Below, one piece after another: positions 33,437 through 41,746 of a DNA stretch of 64,000 nt. Made by a program: the position numbers and the translations under genes. Positions within the stretch are counted from its first letter, which is position 1. Each line of letters begins with the position of its first letter. The notes below the pieces were generated by a model. It was not told where the DNA came from, ran no database searches, and worked only from the letters and a program-made list of their open reading frames with translations. Location: positions 3,410,001 through 3,474,000 of the forward strand of contig NZ_CP193934.1 in assembly GCF_050859505.1 (NCBI RefSeq), read 5' to 3'. The stretch comes from Marinirhabdus sp050859505. Lineage in GTDB: Bacteria; Bacteroidota; Bacteroidia; Flavobacteriales; Flavobacteriaceae.

Positions 33437-35896
33437 ATGAAGGCAGTTCTGTTATTCATCGCAACCGTTTTGTGTACGCTACACCTTTCGGCACAAAAAA
33501 AATCACTTCAAATAGTACGTACCGAAAATGCTCCCAAGATAGATGGCGTTCTGGACGAACCTATTTGGGCAACCGCAGCAGAGGCGGTAGACTTTACCCA
33601 ATTTAGACCCAACATGGGCGTAAAGGATACCGAAGCCAACAAAACAGTGGTTAAAATAACCTACGATGACCAAGCTTTATACGTGGCGGCTTACCTTTAT
33701 GACGACCCTTCGCTTATAGCCAGACAACTTTCAAGTAGAGATAATTTTGGCCAGTCAGACTTCTTCGGATTTGTAATTAATCCGAATAATGACGCTCAGA
33801 ATGACACCGAATTCTTCGTATTTGCCTCAGGAACGCAAGCCGATGCTATTTCCAATCCTTCTATTGGGGAGGACTTTGGGTGGAATGCCGTGTGGAGCAG
33901 TGCCGTGCAAATCCATGAAGACGGCTGGGTGGTAGAAATGAAAATTCCATACCGCTGTTTACGTTTTGACAATAACAATCTGGACACCTGGGGCATGCAA
34001 TTCCATAGACGTTTCCGTAGAGACGATTCGCAATATACCTGGAGTCCAATAGATATTACCAAAGGAAATATAGGGCTGTATCACGGAGAATTAAAAGGGC
34101 TGGCAAACCTGAATCCTCCTGTGCGCCTCGCATTTTATCCGTTTGTCTCTACCGTACAACAACGTTTTGACGGGGAGCATGACTCTAACTTTAACGCGGG
34201 TTTGGATGTAAAATACGGACTTACCGAAAACTTCACCCTGGACGCCACACTCATTCCAGACTTTAGCCAGGCAGGGTTCGATAATGTCTCGCTCAACTTA
34301 GGGCCTTTTGAACAAACTTTTTCGGAACGACGTCAGTTTTTTACGGAGGGCGTAGATTTATTTAACAAGGGCAATATCTTCTTTTCCAGAAGAATTGGAG
34401 GCCGCCCAAGTACCGAACCCACCCTATCTGAAACCGAAGAAATTATTGACCCTCTGGAACTGGAAACGGTAAAGGTCCTGAACGCCATAAAGGTTTCCGG
34501 ACGCACCAAAAAAGGGCTTGGGTTAGGTGTTTTCAATTCTATTACCGAAAGTACAAAAGTAACTATCCAGGATACGCTTACGGGAGCCGTTCGTAAACAG
34601 GAGTTAGAACCTTTTACCAATTACAATATCATTGTAGCCGACCAACAATTTAATGGGAACTCTTCCGTAGGGATTATAAATACCAATGTGTTCCGTACAG
34701 GATCCTTTCGGGATGCCAATGTTACCGGGCTTGTTTCCAGCATTAGCAATAAAAGAAATACCTACAATGTAAGAGCCGAAGTAAAGATGAGCAACGTAGA
34801 CGAGCAAACAGGTACCGAAACAGGCTATAGCTCCTTTTTCTTTATAAGAAAAACACACGGTAAACTACGCTATAGCTTTGATTATAGCTATGCAGATGAT
34901 ACCTATGATATTAACGACCTTGGGCTTCAGTTTAGAAACAACTTCAACAATTTTGGCGTGGATGGCAGCTATCAGATTTTTGAGCCTACCGAAGTTTGGA
35001 ACAGATATTCAGTAGGGACCTATGTAAACTATACCCGCCTGGCGAACCCCAGTACATTTACTGGTTTTGGTTTTGGAGGTTGGTTTTCCGGAACCACAAA
35101 AAAACTGAACAGTGTAGAAGTGAATCTTAACCTGGAACCTGGGGAGCAATTCGACTATTTTGAACCGCGAAAAGAAGGAAGTTTTTTTGTTACCAGGAAC
35201 AAGGTAAATACCAATAGCTGGTTTGGCACTAACAGTAACAAGCGATTGTACGTTAGCGGATATACAGGAGTAGAAACGTTTCTGGATTCAGAGAGAGCGT
35301 ATGTAAATTATTGGTTTGGTTTTAACCCAAGGTTTAGAGTGAACGACAAGTTTTCTATCGCCTATGGTTTTGACAGGGAATACTACACAGGAGACCGCGG
35401 CTATGTAACCCAAGAAAACGACGACGTGATTTTTGGAGATAGAAAGCGCGTAGAGATTACACACACTTTTACAACCAGCTATAACTTTAATCCCTACAAT
35501 ACCCTGGCACTTACACTACGCAATTATTGGGGTACGGTGGCATATGACCGGGAGTTATTTTCTTTGCAGGAAGATGGTTCAGTTACCACTACCACGGGCT
35601 ACACCACTCAAAATATTGAAGACAATCCAGACATTAACTTCACCACCTGGAATTTTGACCTTAGCTATTCCTGGCAGTTTGCCCCCGGAAGTTTTATAAC
35701 GGCACTCTATAGAAATCAGTTATTTAATTTCGATTCTGCTGCGCGCGATTCCTATACAGATAGCATAGACACCCTATTCGATCAACCTATCACCCACACC
35801 CTCTCTATAAAAGTGCAATACTTTTTGGACTACAACCAGATTCCTGCCTTGTTTAAAAAGAAGAATAGAGATAAGGGGTCTACTGAAACTATTTAA
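33437..35896 (+). CDS. CBM9-like/DUF5916 outer-membrane protein
   Basis: The 819-residue protein has a signal peptide (ends LSAQ). A CBM9-like N-terminal domain (about 25-190) starts with VRTENAPKIDGVLDEPIWATA. A large DUF5916 region follows, with LDATLIPDFSQAGFD and the FSERRQFFTEGVDLFNK segment, and ends in many amphipathic strands consistent with an outer-membrane barrel. This architecture is typical of Bacteroidota. The ligand is unknown. It stands as a single gene; upstream is 130 bp of noncoding DNA, downstream 524 bp rich in repeats. Confidence 0.9.
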   Translation: MKAVLLFIATVLCTLHLSAQKKSLQIVRTENAPKIDGVLDEPIWATAAEAVDFTQFRPNMGVKDTEANKTVVKITYDDQALYVAAYLYDDPSLIARQLSSRDNFGQSDFFGFVINPNNDAQNDTEFFVFASGTQADAISNPSIGEDFGWNAVWSSAVQIHEDGWVVEMKIPYRCLRFDNNNLDTWGMQFHRRFRRDDSQYTWSPIDITKGNIGLYHGELKGLANLNPPVRLAFYPFVSTVQQRFDGEHDSNFNAGLDVKYGLTENFTLDATLIPDFSQAGFDNVSLNLGPFEQTFSERRQFFTEGVDLFNKGNIFFSRRIGGRPSTEPTLSETEEIIDPLELETVKVLNAIKVSGRTKKGLGLGVFNSITESTKVTIQDTLTGAVRKQELEPFTNYNIIVADQQFNGNSSVGIINTNVFRTGSFRDANVTGLVSSISNKRNTYNVRAEVKMSNVDEQTGTETGYSSFFFIRKTHGKLRYSFDYSYADDTYDINDLGLQFRNNFNNFGVDGSYQIFEPTEVWNRYSVGTYVNYTRLANPSTFTGFGFGGWFSGTTKKLNSVEVNLNLEPGEQFDYFEPRKEGSFFVTRNKVNTNSWFGTNSNKRLYVSGYTGVETFLDSERAYVNYWFGFNPRFRVNDKFSIAYGFDREYYTGDRGYVTQENDDVIFGDRKRVEITHTFTTSYNFNPYNTLALTLRNYWGTVAYDRELFSLQEDGSVTTTTGYTTQNIEDNPDINFTTWNFDLSYSWQFAPGSFITALYRNQLFNFDSAARDSYTDSIDTLFDQPITHTLSIKVQYFLDYNQIPALFKKKNRDKGSTETI

Positions 35897-36216
35897 AGGC
35901 TTTGAATATTCTTAACCATTATTTTTAGTACTTAATAATTAATTAAACTTAACAGTCCCCCTTCCGAATTTCGGGTTGCAATAGATGTACTTTTAATAAA
36001 AATAGTAACCGAAATCCACCTTCCCCCAATACGCAGAATACTAATTTCTTAATTTTCATTTGTATTTTGATAGCTGCTGGGGGAAGGAGCAATTCTTCAA
36101 TTTTTTACCCAAACCCTCCCGCGTGTCGCTTAAGCTTTAGCGAAGACACAAAGGGAAATCATATTAAACCTTTGGATTACCAATTCACAAAACATAATAG
36201 TACATTTGCCCACTAA

Positions 36217-36309
36217 ATTACCCAGTTACCCAGTTACCCAATTACCCAATTACCCAATTACCCAATTACCTAATTACCTAATTACCTAATTACCTAATTA
36301 ACCAATTAA
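36217..36309. repeat. 8-bp tandem repeat (ATTACCCA/ATTACCTA)
   Basis: About eleven copies of an 8-base unit run without interruption, with the variant GTTACCCA at the start, ATTACCCA in the middle and ATTACCTA near the end. No spacers separate the units, so this is a simple array and not a CRISPR. Confidence 0.9.
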
Positions 36310-36319
36310 CAAAAACCCA

Positions 36320-36426
36320 ATGCTAAAAGCAGTACTATTCGAGATGCCCTTCGATACAATTCCGCGGAAAAGCGGAATCACTCAGGAACCTAATCAGTTA
36401 TTATATTTAAATGCTATAGTATGTTG
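36320..36426 (+). pseudogene. Start of a second HAD-type gene, broken by an interspersed element
   Basis: An ATG at 36320 begins MLKAVLFEM, almost the same as MLKAVLFDM at the start of the intact HAD gene at 36421. The frame then enters the interspersed hairpin element at 36343 and ends at a TGA (36424-36426) overlapping the start of that gene. Seven of 27 bases differ, nearly all silently, so it is an old or paralogous copy. It might also act as a leader frame coupled to the HAD gene. Confidence 0.55.
36343..36390. repeat. Interspersed hairpin element, copy 1
   Basis: It starts GATGCCCTTCGA, carries a perfect 7-bp hairpin (ATTCCGC, GGAAAA, GCGGAAT at 36359-36378), and ends ATCACTCAGG. A diverged copy lies at 58407-58450 with the same ends. 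Elements of this form are familiar in flavobacterial intergenic DNA. Confidence 0.65.
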
Positions 36427-37095
36427 AAAGCTGTTTTATTTGATATGGACGGCGTAATCGTAGATACCGAACCCCTTCACCGCAAGGCTTATTTTAGGAT
36501 GTTTAACGAGACGGGGATCGATGTATCTGAAGCCATGTACACAGGCTTTACCGGACAAGCAACTATGAATATTTGTAAGGAGTTGGTAGAGCACTTTCAG
36601 CTTTCCGAAGCGCCTGAAACCTTGGTTGCCTGTAAACGAAAGCACTTTAAGCATCTTTTTGACAATGACGATACGCTGCAACTTTTGGATGGGGTGTTGG
36701 ACTTGATAAAAGATTACCACAGCAATGGACTTACCCTAGTATTAGCATCCTCGGCTTCTATGCCTAATATTGACAGGATATTTGAAAGGTTCGATCTGGA
36801 CCCATACTTCGTCGCCAAACTAAGTGGTGCCGATCTGGAAAAAAGCAAACCCCATCCCGAGATCTTTATAAAAGCTGCCGAAGCTGCCGGGCATCCCCGT
36901 GAGCATTGTATGGTGATAGAAGACTCCAGCAACGGAATTAAAGCCGCCAATGACGCTGGGATCTTTGTCGCGGGTTACGACAGCAAACACAGTACAGACC
37001 AGGACTATAGCCATGCGAACATGGTGGTGTCCAGTTTTCAGGAATTGGCGTACGATAAGGTGAAAGATTTTGAGGGATTAGGGATTAGGGATTAG
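36421..37095 (+). CDS. HAD-superfamily phosphatase, beta-phosphoglucomutase-like
   Basis: The 224-residue protein has HAD motif I DMDGVIVDTEP (D8 nucleophile, D10), a helical cap (about 15-90), motif II in LVLASSAS, a Lys in the GADLEKSKPHPEIF region (motif III) and motif IV EDSSNGIKAANDAGI. The cap type fits the beta-phosphoglucomutase/phosphatase subgroup; substrate is not predictable. The last codons (GLGIRD, then stop) run into a 7-bp tandem repeat, so the C terminus may have been altered by repeat expansion. The convergent FAD oxidoreductase follows after 94 bp. Confidence 0.9.
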   Translation: MLKAVLFDMDGVIVDTEPLHRKAYFRMFNETGIDVSEAMYTGFTGQATMNICKELVEHFQLSEAPETLVACKRKHFKHLFDNDDTLQLLDGVLDLIKDYHSNGLTLVLASSASMPNIDRIFERFDLDPYFVAKLSGADLEKSKPHPEIFIKAAEAAGHPREHCMVIEDSSNGIKAANDAGIFVAGYDSKHSTDQDYSHANMVVSSFQELAYDKVKDFEGLGIRD

Positions 37096-37111
37096 GGATT
37101 AGGGATTAGGG
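37074..37111. repeat. 7-bp tandem repeat (GGGATTA) across the HAD stop codon
   Basis: Five exact copies of GGGATTA plus a partial copy begin inside the last codons of the HAD gene and run past its stop. Gain or loss of units would change the C terminus. Confidence 0.9.
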
Positions 37112-37189
37112 AAAATATCTTTTAAAGTTCTGAATCCAATTCTCAAAATAAATCAACTGATTTTATAGCAGTAAACCGACCATAAAAAT

Positions 37190-38407
37190 CTACCTCCCAA
37201 ATTTATAGTACTCCAAAAAGGGATGCGGAGTGCCTTCTATACTCGCGCCTATGGCTTGCATTCCCATAACGCTAAAGGTGATGCCGTTGCCGCCAAACCC
37301 CAGCACATAGTGTTCATTTTTAGCTGCATCTGGTTTTCCTATATAGGGGAGCCCATCTTTCGTTTCGCCAAAGGTGCCTGCCCAGGAATAATCCATGATA
37401 AAAGGGATTTCAGGAAAGGTCTGGTTACATGCTTTGGTTAATGCCTTTTCCTTTTTCGGCAGCAGGCCATCACGTGCACTTGCATTCTTAAACTTTTCAT
37501 CGCCACCGCCCATAATAATTCTGCCTTCAGGAGTATCTCTGAAATACAAATAGGGTTTAGACGTATCCCAGAAAATATGTTTCTTAAAAGCAGCAGGGAG
37601 TTTCGGCACTACTTCAGAAGCCAAAGCATAGGTGCTCTTTAACGCTACAATATCTTCATCCAGCGTTTGTACACTTTCATAGCCTGTACAGTGTACCAAA
37701 TGTGTTGTGGTTACTTTTTGCCCCTCTTTTGTTTTCAATTGAATATGATCTTCTTTATGTGTGATGGAAGTCACTTCTGTTCGGTCATAAATAGTAAGAC
37801 CTTTAGCTACACAAACCTTTAGGAGATCTTGCGTAAACTTATACGGGTCCATACACGCGCCGGAGGCAGATACAATAGCGGCACGTCCCTCTTTAATACC
37901 CAGGGCCTGTACCTTTTCGGCATCCAGCCAGGATACTTTAAAGCCGTGTTCCTTGCGGGCTTCGTATTCTTGTTTTAGGAAGGCTACGTCTTTCTTGCTG
38001 GTAGTAAAGTACACACTCTTTTTCCGTTGGAAGTCGCAGTCGCTTTTAATATCCTTCACCAGTGCTTCCAAACTAAAAATAGCTTCCTCACAGGCTTTAT
38101 AGCTGGACACCGCTACGGTAAGACCCACCTGCTCTATCAATTCGTGAAGCGGCACATCTACTTCGTATTGCAACATGGCAGTACTCGCGGCACTACTTCC
38201 GTTAAAAACATCCCGCTTTTCCAGCAGCACGACTTTATAGTTTTCTTGCAGAAGTTGGTAGGCAATCAATGCGCCCGTAATACCACCGCCAAGGATTACT
38301 ACCTCAGTTTCCAGGTCTTCCTGAAGCGAAGGGTAACTTGTAGGGAGCGCATTTTTTATAAGCCAAAAGGGTTCGTTGGTTCGAATATCCATAGCAATAC
38401 TTTTCAT
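37190..38407 (-). CDS. FAD-dependent oxidoreductase (DAO family)
   Basis: The 405-residue protein has an N-terminal dinucleotide-binding motif GGGITG (40-45) in a beta-alpha-beta fold (VVILGGGITGALIAYQLL), a middle substrate domain, and the C-terminal GFGGNGITFSVMG motif that closes the FAD site in D-amino-acid oxidase/GlpO-like enzymes. FAD-dependent oxidation of an amine or amino acid is expected; the substrate is not evident. A start at residue 6 (MDIRTNEP) is also possible. It is convergent with the HAD gene and preceded by a repeat-rich gap. Confidence 0.88.
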   Translation of the reverse strand: MKSIAMDIRTNEPFWLIKNALPTSYPSLQEDLETEVVILGGGITGALIAYQLLQENYKVVLLEKRDVFNGSSAASTAMLQYEVDVPLHELIEQVGLTVAVSSYKACEEAIFSLEALVKDIKSDCDFQRKKSVYFTTSKKDVAFLKQEYEARKEHGFKVSWLDAEKVQALGIKEGRAAIVSASGACMDPYKFTQDLLKVCVAKGLTIYDRTEVTSITHKEDHIQLKTKEGQKVTTTHLVHCTGYESVQTLDEDIVALKSTYALASEVVPKLPAAFKKHIFWDTSKPYLYFRDTPEGRIIMGGGDEKFKNASARDGLLPKKEKALTKACNQTFPEIPFIMDYSWAGTFGETKDGLPYIGKPDAAKNEHYVLGFGGNGITFSVMGMQAIGASIEGTPHPFLEYYKFGR

Positions 38408-38546
38408 TAAAGATACGGCGACACTGGTTTTAAGAGGCCTGGCTTTATAGAAAGATTAACCTTTAGAATAATACGAAGTATTATAAAGCTTCCCACGCTA
38501 GGTTTCGAATATGAGTGTGATAGGTTATCTTTGGAGGTCTTAGGTT

Positions 38547-38581
38547 GTAGGTGGTAGGTGGTAGGTGGTAGGTGGTAGGTG
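38547..38581. repeat. 7-bp tandem repeat (GTAGGTG)
   Basis: Five perfect copies of GTAGGTG, 7-base period, in the gap upstream of the membrane-protein gene at 38703. Confidence 0.9.
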
Positions 38582-38588
38582 GTTTTTC

Positions 38589-38651
38589 TCTTTGTTCTCT
38601 GTTCTCTGTTCTCTGTTCTTTGTTCTCTGTTCTTTGTTCTTTGTTCTTTGT
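38589..38651. repeat. 7-bp tandem repeat (TCTTTGT/TCTCTGT)
   Basis: Nine copies of TCTTTGT or TCTCTGT in mixed order. The same units occur in the TolC signal-peptide codons (24640-24669) and at 39234-39261. Confidence 0.9.
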
Positions 38652-38702
38652 TAACTGTTCAATATTCCAAACTCTATTTTCTAAAATCAACAAAAACGTA
38701 TT

Positions 38703-39107
38703 ATGAAACCAACTACCATCTCCAAAGGCTTTCTCTTCGCAGGACTTAGCAACATTCTGGGCGTTTTACTCTTCTCAAAACTGTTTACCAATACCGTGCT
38801 ACTGGAAACCCAGCCGGATGTCATGGGCTATTTTGGACTGATTTCTATTATCCTTTGGGGGTTGGCGTATATCGCAGTGCGTAAAAGCTACCAAGCTGTT
38901 CCGTGGCTGATTGCAGTTTTTGTTCTGGAGAAGTGTATCTATGTGCTAGTGTATTTGCAATGGCTTACCTCCCACTCCCTCGCTGCTGTGTATAAGCAAG
39001 ATATGTTGGCAGGTGTTTTCTATAGTATCTATGGCGCCAATGACTTTTTGTTTGGCGTATTTTTTGCCTGGGTATTTTGGAAGGTACTCAAGAATAAAGG
39101 TGCTTAA
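38703..39107 (+). CDS. Four-helix membrane protein of unknown function
   Basis: The 134-residue protein has four hydrophobic helices (about 8-26, 42-60, 67-87 and 106-128) with short polar loops and a basic C terminus (WKVLKNKGA). No motif identifies a family with confidence; the arrangement resembles small DoxX-like or DUF-type integral proteins. It stands alone between repeat-bearing gaps. The ATG at 38703 follows an A-rich stretch and is the natural start. Confidence 0.65.
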   Translation: MKPTTISKGFLFAGLSNILGVLLFSKLFTNTVLLETQPDVMGYFGLISIILWGLAYIAVRKSYQAVPWLIAVFVLEKCIYVLVYLQWLTSHSLAAVYKQDMLAGVFYSIYGANDFLFGVFFAWVFWKVLKNKGA

Positions 39108-39233
39108 ATATCCTTCAAGCTACTAGTTGCAAACCTTACCGTTTTCTTAACGGAATGGGAAGTTGCTAGCAGTTATCTTTGGATTTGATAGTTCATGGTT
39201 CTTTGTTCTTTATTCATAGTTTATGGTCTTGTT

Positions 39234-39261
39234 TCTTTGTTCTCTGTTCTCTATTCTCTGT
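39234..39261. repeat. 7-bp repeat upstream of the esterase gene
   Basis: Four copies (TCTTTGT, TCTCTGT, TCTCTAT, TCTCTGT) lie 34 bp before the esterase start. In frame with that gene they would read as a hydrophobic stretch (LCSLFSILCS), which makes a false upstream extension of the coding frame. Confidence 0.75.
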
Positions 39262-39294
39262 TCTATTTTTCATTATCTAAAACAAAATACCCTA

Positions 39295-40137
39295 ATGCGC
39301 CCCCTTTTATTACTTACCTTCATCGCCTCCCTATTCGCTTCTTGCGCCGTTAAAAAACACGGCAATCTCTCCTACCTCAGCCAACCGGAGTTGCAAATAG
39401 AAACTAACGGCAGCATTCCTACCCTTAACATTTTCACCCCAAGAAAACCATCTGAAACCAAACGTCCTGTGCTTATCTATGTTTATGGTGGGAACTGGAA
39501 TAGTGGTAGCAAAGAGTTGTATGGTTTCTTTGGACGCAACTTTGCCAAGCACGAGGTGGTAACCGTCCTCCCAGACTATACCCTAAGTCCGCACGCCAAT
39601 TACGATACCATGACCCAACAGATAGCCGAGGCTATTACCTGGACCCAAAACAACATTGATAAGTATGGTGGCGATCCCTCACAGATCTACCTTACGGGAC
39701 ATTCGGCTGGGGGGCATTTAATTACCCTGGCTACCCTAAACCCCAAGTATGGAATTGACCCCAGCAGCATTGCGGGTATTATCCTAAACGATGCCGCCGC
39801 GCTGGATATGTACCATTACTTACAAGAAAACCCACCCACCGCAGAGGACGACTACCTAACCACCTGGACGGCAAACCCCGAAACGTGGAAAGCCGCCTCC
39901 CCTATTTATTTCCTGAATGAACAGAGCCCACCGTTTAAGATCTATCTGGGGAGTAAGACCTACCAATCTATAGACACTGCCAACAGGCGCTTTCTGGAAG
40001 CCTTACACGAGTTTCAACCTGAAGTGCAATTTCAGATCCTGAATAAAAAGCACATACCTATGATCACGCAATATGTGTGGCCCTGGAGTAAGCGGTATAA
40101 GGAGGTTGTGGAGTTTATGGCTTCGGTACATTTTTAA
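39295..40137 (+). CDS. Alpha/beta-hydrolase lipoprotein (esterase-like)
   Basis: The 280-residue protein has a lipoprotein signal (lipobox FASC, C17) and an alpha/beta-hydrolase fold related to the HSL/kynurenine-formamidase-type esterases: oxyanion region VYGGNWNSG (about 63-71), nucleophile GHSAGG (S137), and a C-terminal KKHIPM that supplies the catalytic His. I start it at the ATG at 39295; the longer frame from 39223 is made of heptamer repeats. A partial, damaged copy of its last 65 codons lies at 41501-41695. Confidence 0.85.
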   Translation: MRPLLLLTFIASLFASCAVKKHGNLSYLSQPELQIETNGSIPTLNIFTPRKPSETKRPVLIYVYGGNWNSGSKELYGFFGRNFAKHEVVTVLPDYTLSPHANYDTMTQQIAEAITWTQNNIDKYGGDPSQIYLTGHSAGGHLITLATLNPKYGIDPSSIAGIILNDAAALDMYHYLQENPPTAEDDYLTTWTANPETWKAASPIYFLNEQSPPFKIYLGSKTYQSIDTANRRFLEALHEFQPEVQFQILNKKHIPMITQYVWPWSKRYKEVVEFMASVHF

Positions 40138-40150
40138 TGTCGGCCCTTGG

Positions 40151-40208
40151 GGCCGATATTAAAAACACCTACCTAATTGGTAGGCAGGCTCAGCCACCTT
40201 TAATTTGG
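40151..40208. repeat. 58-bp direct repeat, copy A
   Basis: It begins GGCCGATATTAAAA and ends ATTTGG. Copy B at 40257-40314 differs at only about three positions. Confidence 0.85.
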
Positions 40209-40256
40209 AGAACTGATTACTAGTGTTAGGGTACATTTCTTAAGATTGGCCTATCT

Positions 40257-40314
40257 GGCCGATATTAAAAACACCTACCTAATTGGCAGGCAGGCTCAGC
40301 CACCTTTGATCTGG
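40257..40314. repeat. 58-bp direct repeat, copy B
   Basis: It begins GGCCGATATTAAAA and ends GATCTGG, with about three differences from copy A. The 48-bp stretch between the copies is unrelated. Confidence 0.85.
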
Positions 40315-40355
40315 CCCCTCGACTACGCTCGAGGTGCTATTATGTATAGCGCTTG

Positions 40356-41189
40356 TTATATTTCTATAACTCCATATTTTTTCTGGACTGCTTCTAATCC
40401 ATATTTTCTTTCCAGCATACGGATGGTAAAATGTGCTTCTGCCATTTTTTGAAAATGAGAAATAAATGCATAGTTAATAGCTCCGCCAGTAAGACCTCCC
40501 ACCACAGGGATTAACTGCACAGCTACTTTTTCTGAAACTTTACTGCTAAACCGGGCAACGATCGCTGAAAAGGATTTATACAAAGGATTGGTGCTGGAAG
40601 AAAACGACTTTAGTAGTCCCTGCACTCCTACTTCACCAGCCTTATTGATACCAGTTTGTATCGCGATTCTTGACGCATAATAAGAGGTATCTAAACCATC
40701 ATCGTCTTTAGACTTCCCTCCCAGCGCTAACACTTGAAAACATTGAAACTGCGCTTCTAGGGTATGTAAGTCCTCCCCTTTGCCCCTTGCAATATCCATA
40801 ATGGTTCGCATGATGAATTTGGTTGTTAACGCCAGATCTGCTGCAAATGCAGCTTGTCCTACAATGGGTGTTCCTGCCCCTAAAAAACCACTGGCAGCAC
40901 CTGTGGTGGTCACTAAGGTTTTATATACAATTTTTGAAGGCTTTTTAAAGGGCTTGCCTTTTTTCATGGTCTTCAGATTCACTTTTACTACATTTTCCAG
41001 AATGGACGTGGTTTTCTTAAACACAAACGATTGCACCTTCTCGGGAAGCAGCTCCACACCATCTTCTATTTTACCACCTATAAAATTAAAACCCTTCATC
41101 AGGTAACTAACATGAGTTAGATCCTGTTTTGCTTTAATGATTAATATTTCATCTTCCAGGGAGATTTGTGGGGTTTGTAGTGTATCCAT
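40356..41189 (-). CDS. EcsC-family protein
   Basis: The 277-residue protein matches the EcsC family: a central glycine/alanine-rich hydrophobic stretch (GAASGFLGAGTPIVGQAAFAADL), followed by the helical segment with DLHTLEAQFQCFQVLALGG, and near the end another glycine-rich hydrophobic stretch (LIPVVGGLTGGAINYAFI). EcsC proteins are membrane-associated and of unclear biochemical role; in Bacillus the relative is linked to protein secretion and processing. It is convergent with the esterase gene and has 1.3 kb of noncoding DNA upstream. Confidence 0.85.
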   Translation of the reverse strand: MDTLQTPQISLEDEILIIKAKQDLTHVSYLMKGFNFIGGKIEDGVELLPEKVQSFVFKKTTSILENVVKVNLKTMKKGKPFKKPSKIVYKTLVTTTGAASGFLGAGTPIVGQAAFAADLALTTKFIMRTIMDIARGKGEDLHTLEAQFQCFQVLALGGKSKDDDGLDTSYYASRIAIQTGINKAGEVGVQGLLKSFSSSTNPLYKSFSAIVARFSSKVSEKVAVQLIPVVGGLTGGAINYAFISHFQKMAEAHFTIRMLERKYGLEAVQKKYGVIEI

Positions 41190-41500
41190 TTTTATGTAAG
41201 TATACTTTTAGGTTTGTTATGGTGCGTGAGCTAAACTAACTTTTACAGCACCGCTAAAGATGGTTCAAGCTTGTAAGCACTCGTATGTATCTACTCCCTA
41301 CACTAGTAGTTCGTGGCGTAAAGCTAGTTATTAATATAGAAAATATATGTGTTGTGGATACTATTTCTACGATGCTATTGTGTCAATATACGTACCAAGA
41401 TTATTGCTTATTTTATAGTTAAAATTTGTTACACAATTTATTGATCACTCGCGCATTGTTACTTCCAGGCTTTAATGTCTTTTCTGTGGAAAGTACGTTG

Positions 41501-41695
41501 TTTAAGATCTATTTGGGCAGTAAGAGCTACCAATCTATAGATACTGCCAACAGGCGCTTTCTGGAAGCTTTGCATCAGTTTTAGCCTGGGGTGGAGTTTC
41601 AGATCCTGAATAAAAAGCACATACCTATGATCACCCAATATGTGTGGCCATGGAGTAAGCGGTGTGAGGAGGTTGTGGAGTTCATGGGGGAATGA
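41501..41695 (+). pseudogene. Decayed duplicate of the esterase C-terminal end
   Basis: The frame closely copies the last 65 codons of the esterase at 39295-40137 (corresponding region from 39934), reading FKIYLGSKSYQSIDTANRRF and later HIPMITQYVWPWSKR. An in-frame TAG at 41582-41584 and the absence of any 5' part show it is not functional. Confidence 0.9.
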
Positions 41696-41746
41696 TTTAC
41701 AAATTACGAGGCACGATTGACGAGGTAAGAGTTAAAGAGTATGGTG

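Larger units (their letters stand above)
35897..36420. other. Repeat-rich noncoding gap
   Basis: No gene is visible apart from a short remnant frame at its end. It holds an inverted repeat CTTCCCCCA/TGGGGGAAG (36020-36028 and 36078-36086), a hairpin at 36123-36148 (GTGTCGCT paired with AGCG..GACAC), an 8-bp tandem array (36217-36309), the start of a HAD-like frame (36320-36346), and a hairpin-bearing interspersed element (36343-36390). Confidence 0.7.
38408..38702. other. Gap with two heptamer arrays
   Basis: No credible gene is seen between the divergent FAD oxidoreductase and the membrane-protein gene. Frames here are translations of repeats. The gap contains a GTAGGTG array (38547-38581, five copies) and a TCTTTGT/TCTCTGT array (38589-38651, nine copies). 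Confidence 0.75.
40138..40355. other. Noncoding gap with hairpins and a 58-bp direct repeat
   Basis: The gap between convergent genes holds a perfect hairpin CGGCCC-TTG-GGGCCG (40141-40155), a hairpin CCTACC-TAATT-GGTAGG (about 40178-40194), the two direct-repeat copies, and CCTCGA-CTACGC-TCGAGG (about 40317-40334). The hairpins may contribute to termination from either side. Confidence 0.6.

Noticed and set aside
36020..36086. Inverted repeat CTTCCCCCA/TGGGGGAAG as ends of an insertion sequence
   Set aside because: Only 49 bp lie between the arms, with no transposase and no target duplication seen.
36217..36309. Possible CRISPR array
   Set aside because: Units of 8 bp follow each other without spacers and no cas gene is present; it is a simple tandem repeat.
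37074..37111. Telomere-like GGGATTA repeats
   Set aside because: The match to telomere repeats is by chance; this is a circular-type bacterial chromosome context and the array is one of several heptamer arrays.
38481..38693. Minus-strand frame rich in Glu, Gln, Thr and Asn
   Set aside because: It is a translation of the two heptamer arrays and not a gene.
39223..39294. Upstream extension of the esterase frame with a hydrophobic sequence
   Set aside because: The extra codons are heptamer repeats; the ATG at 39295 gives a normal lipoprotein signal.
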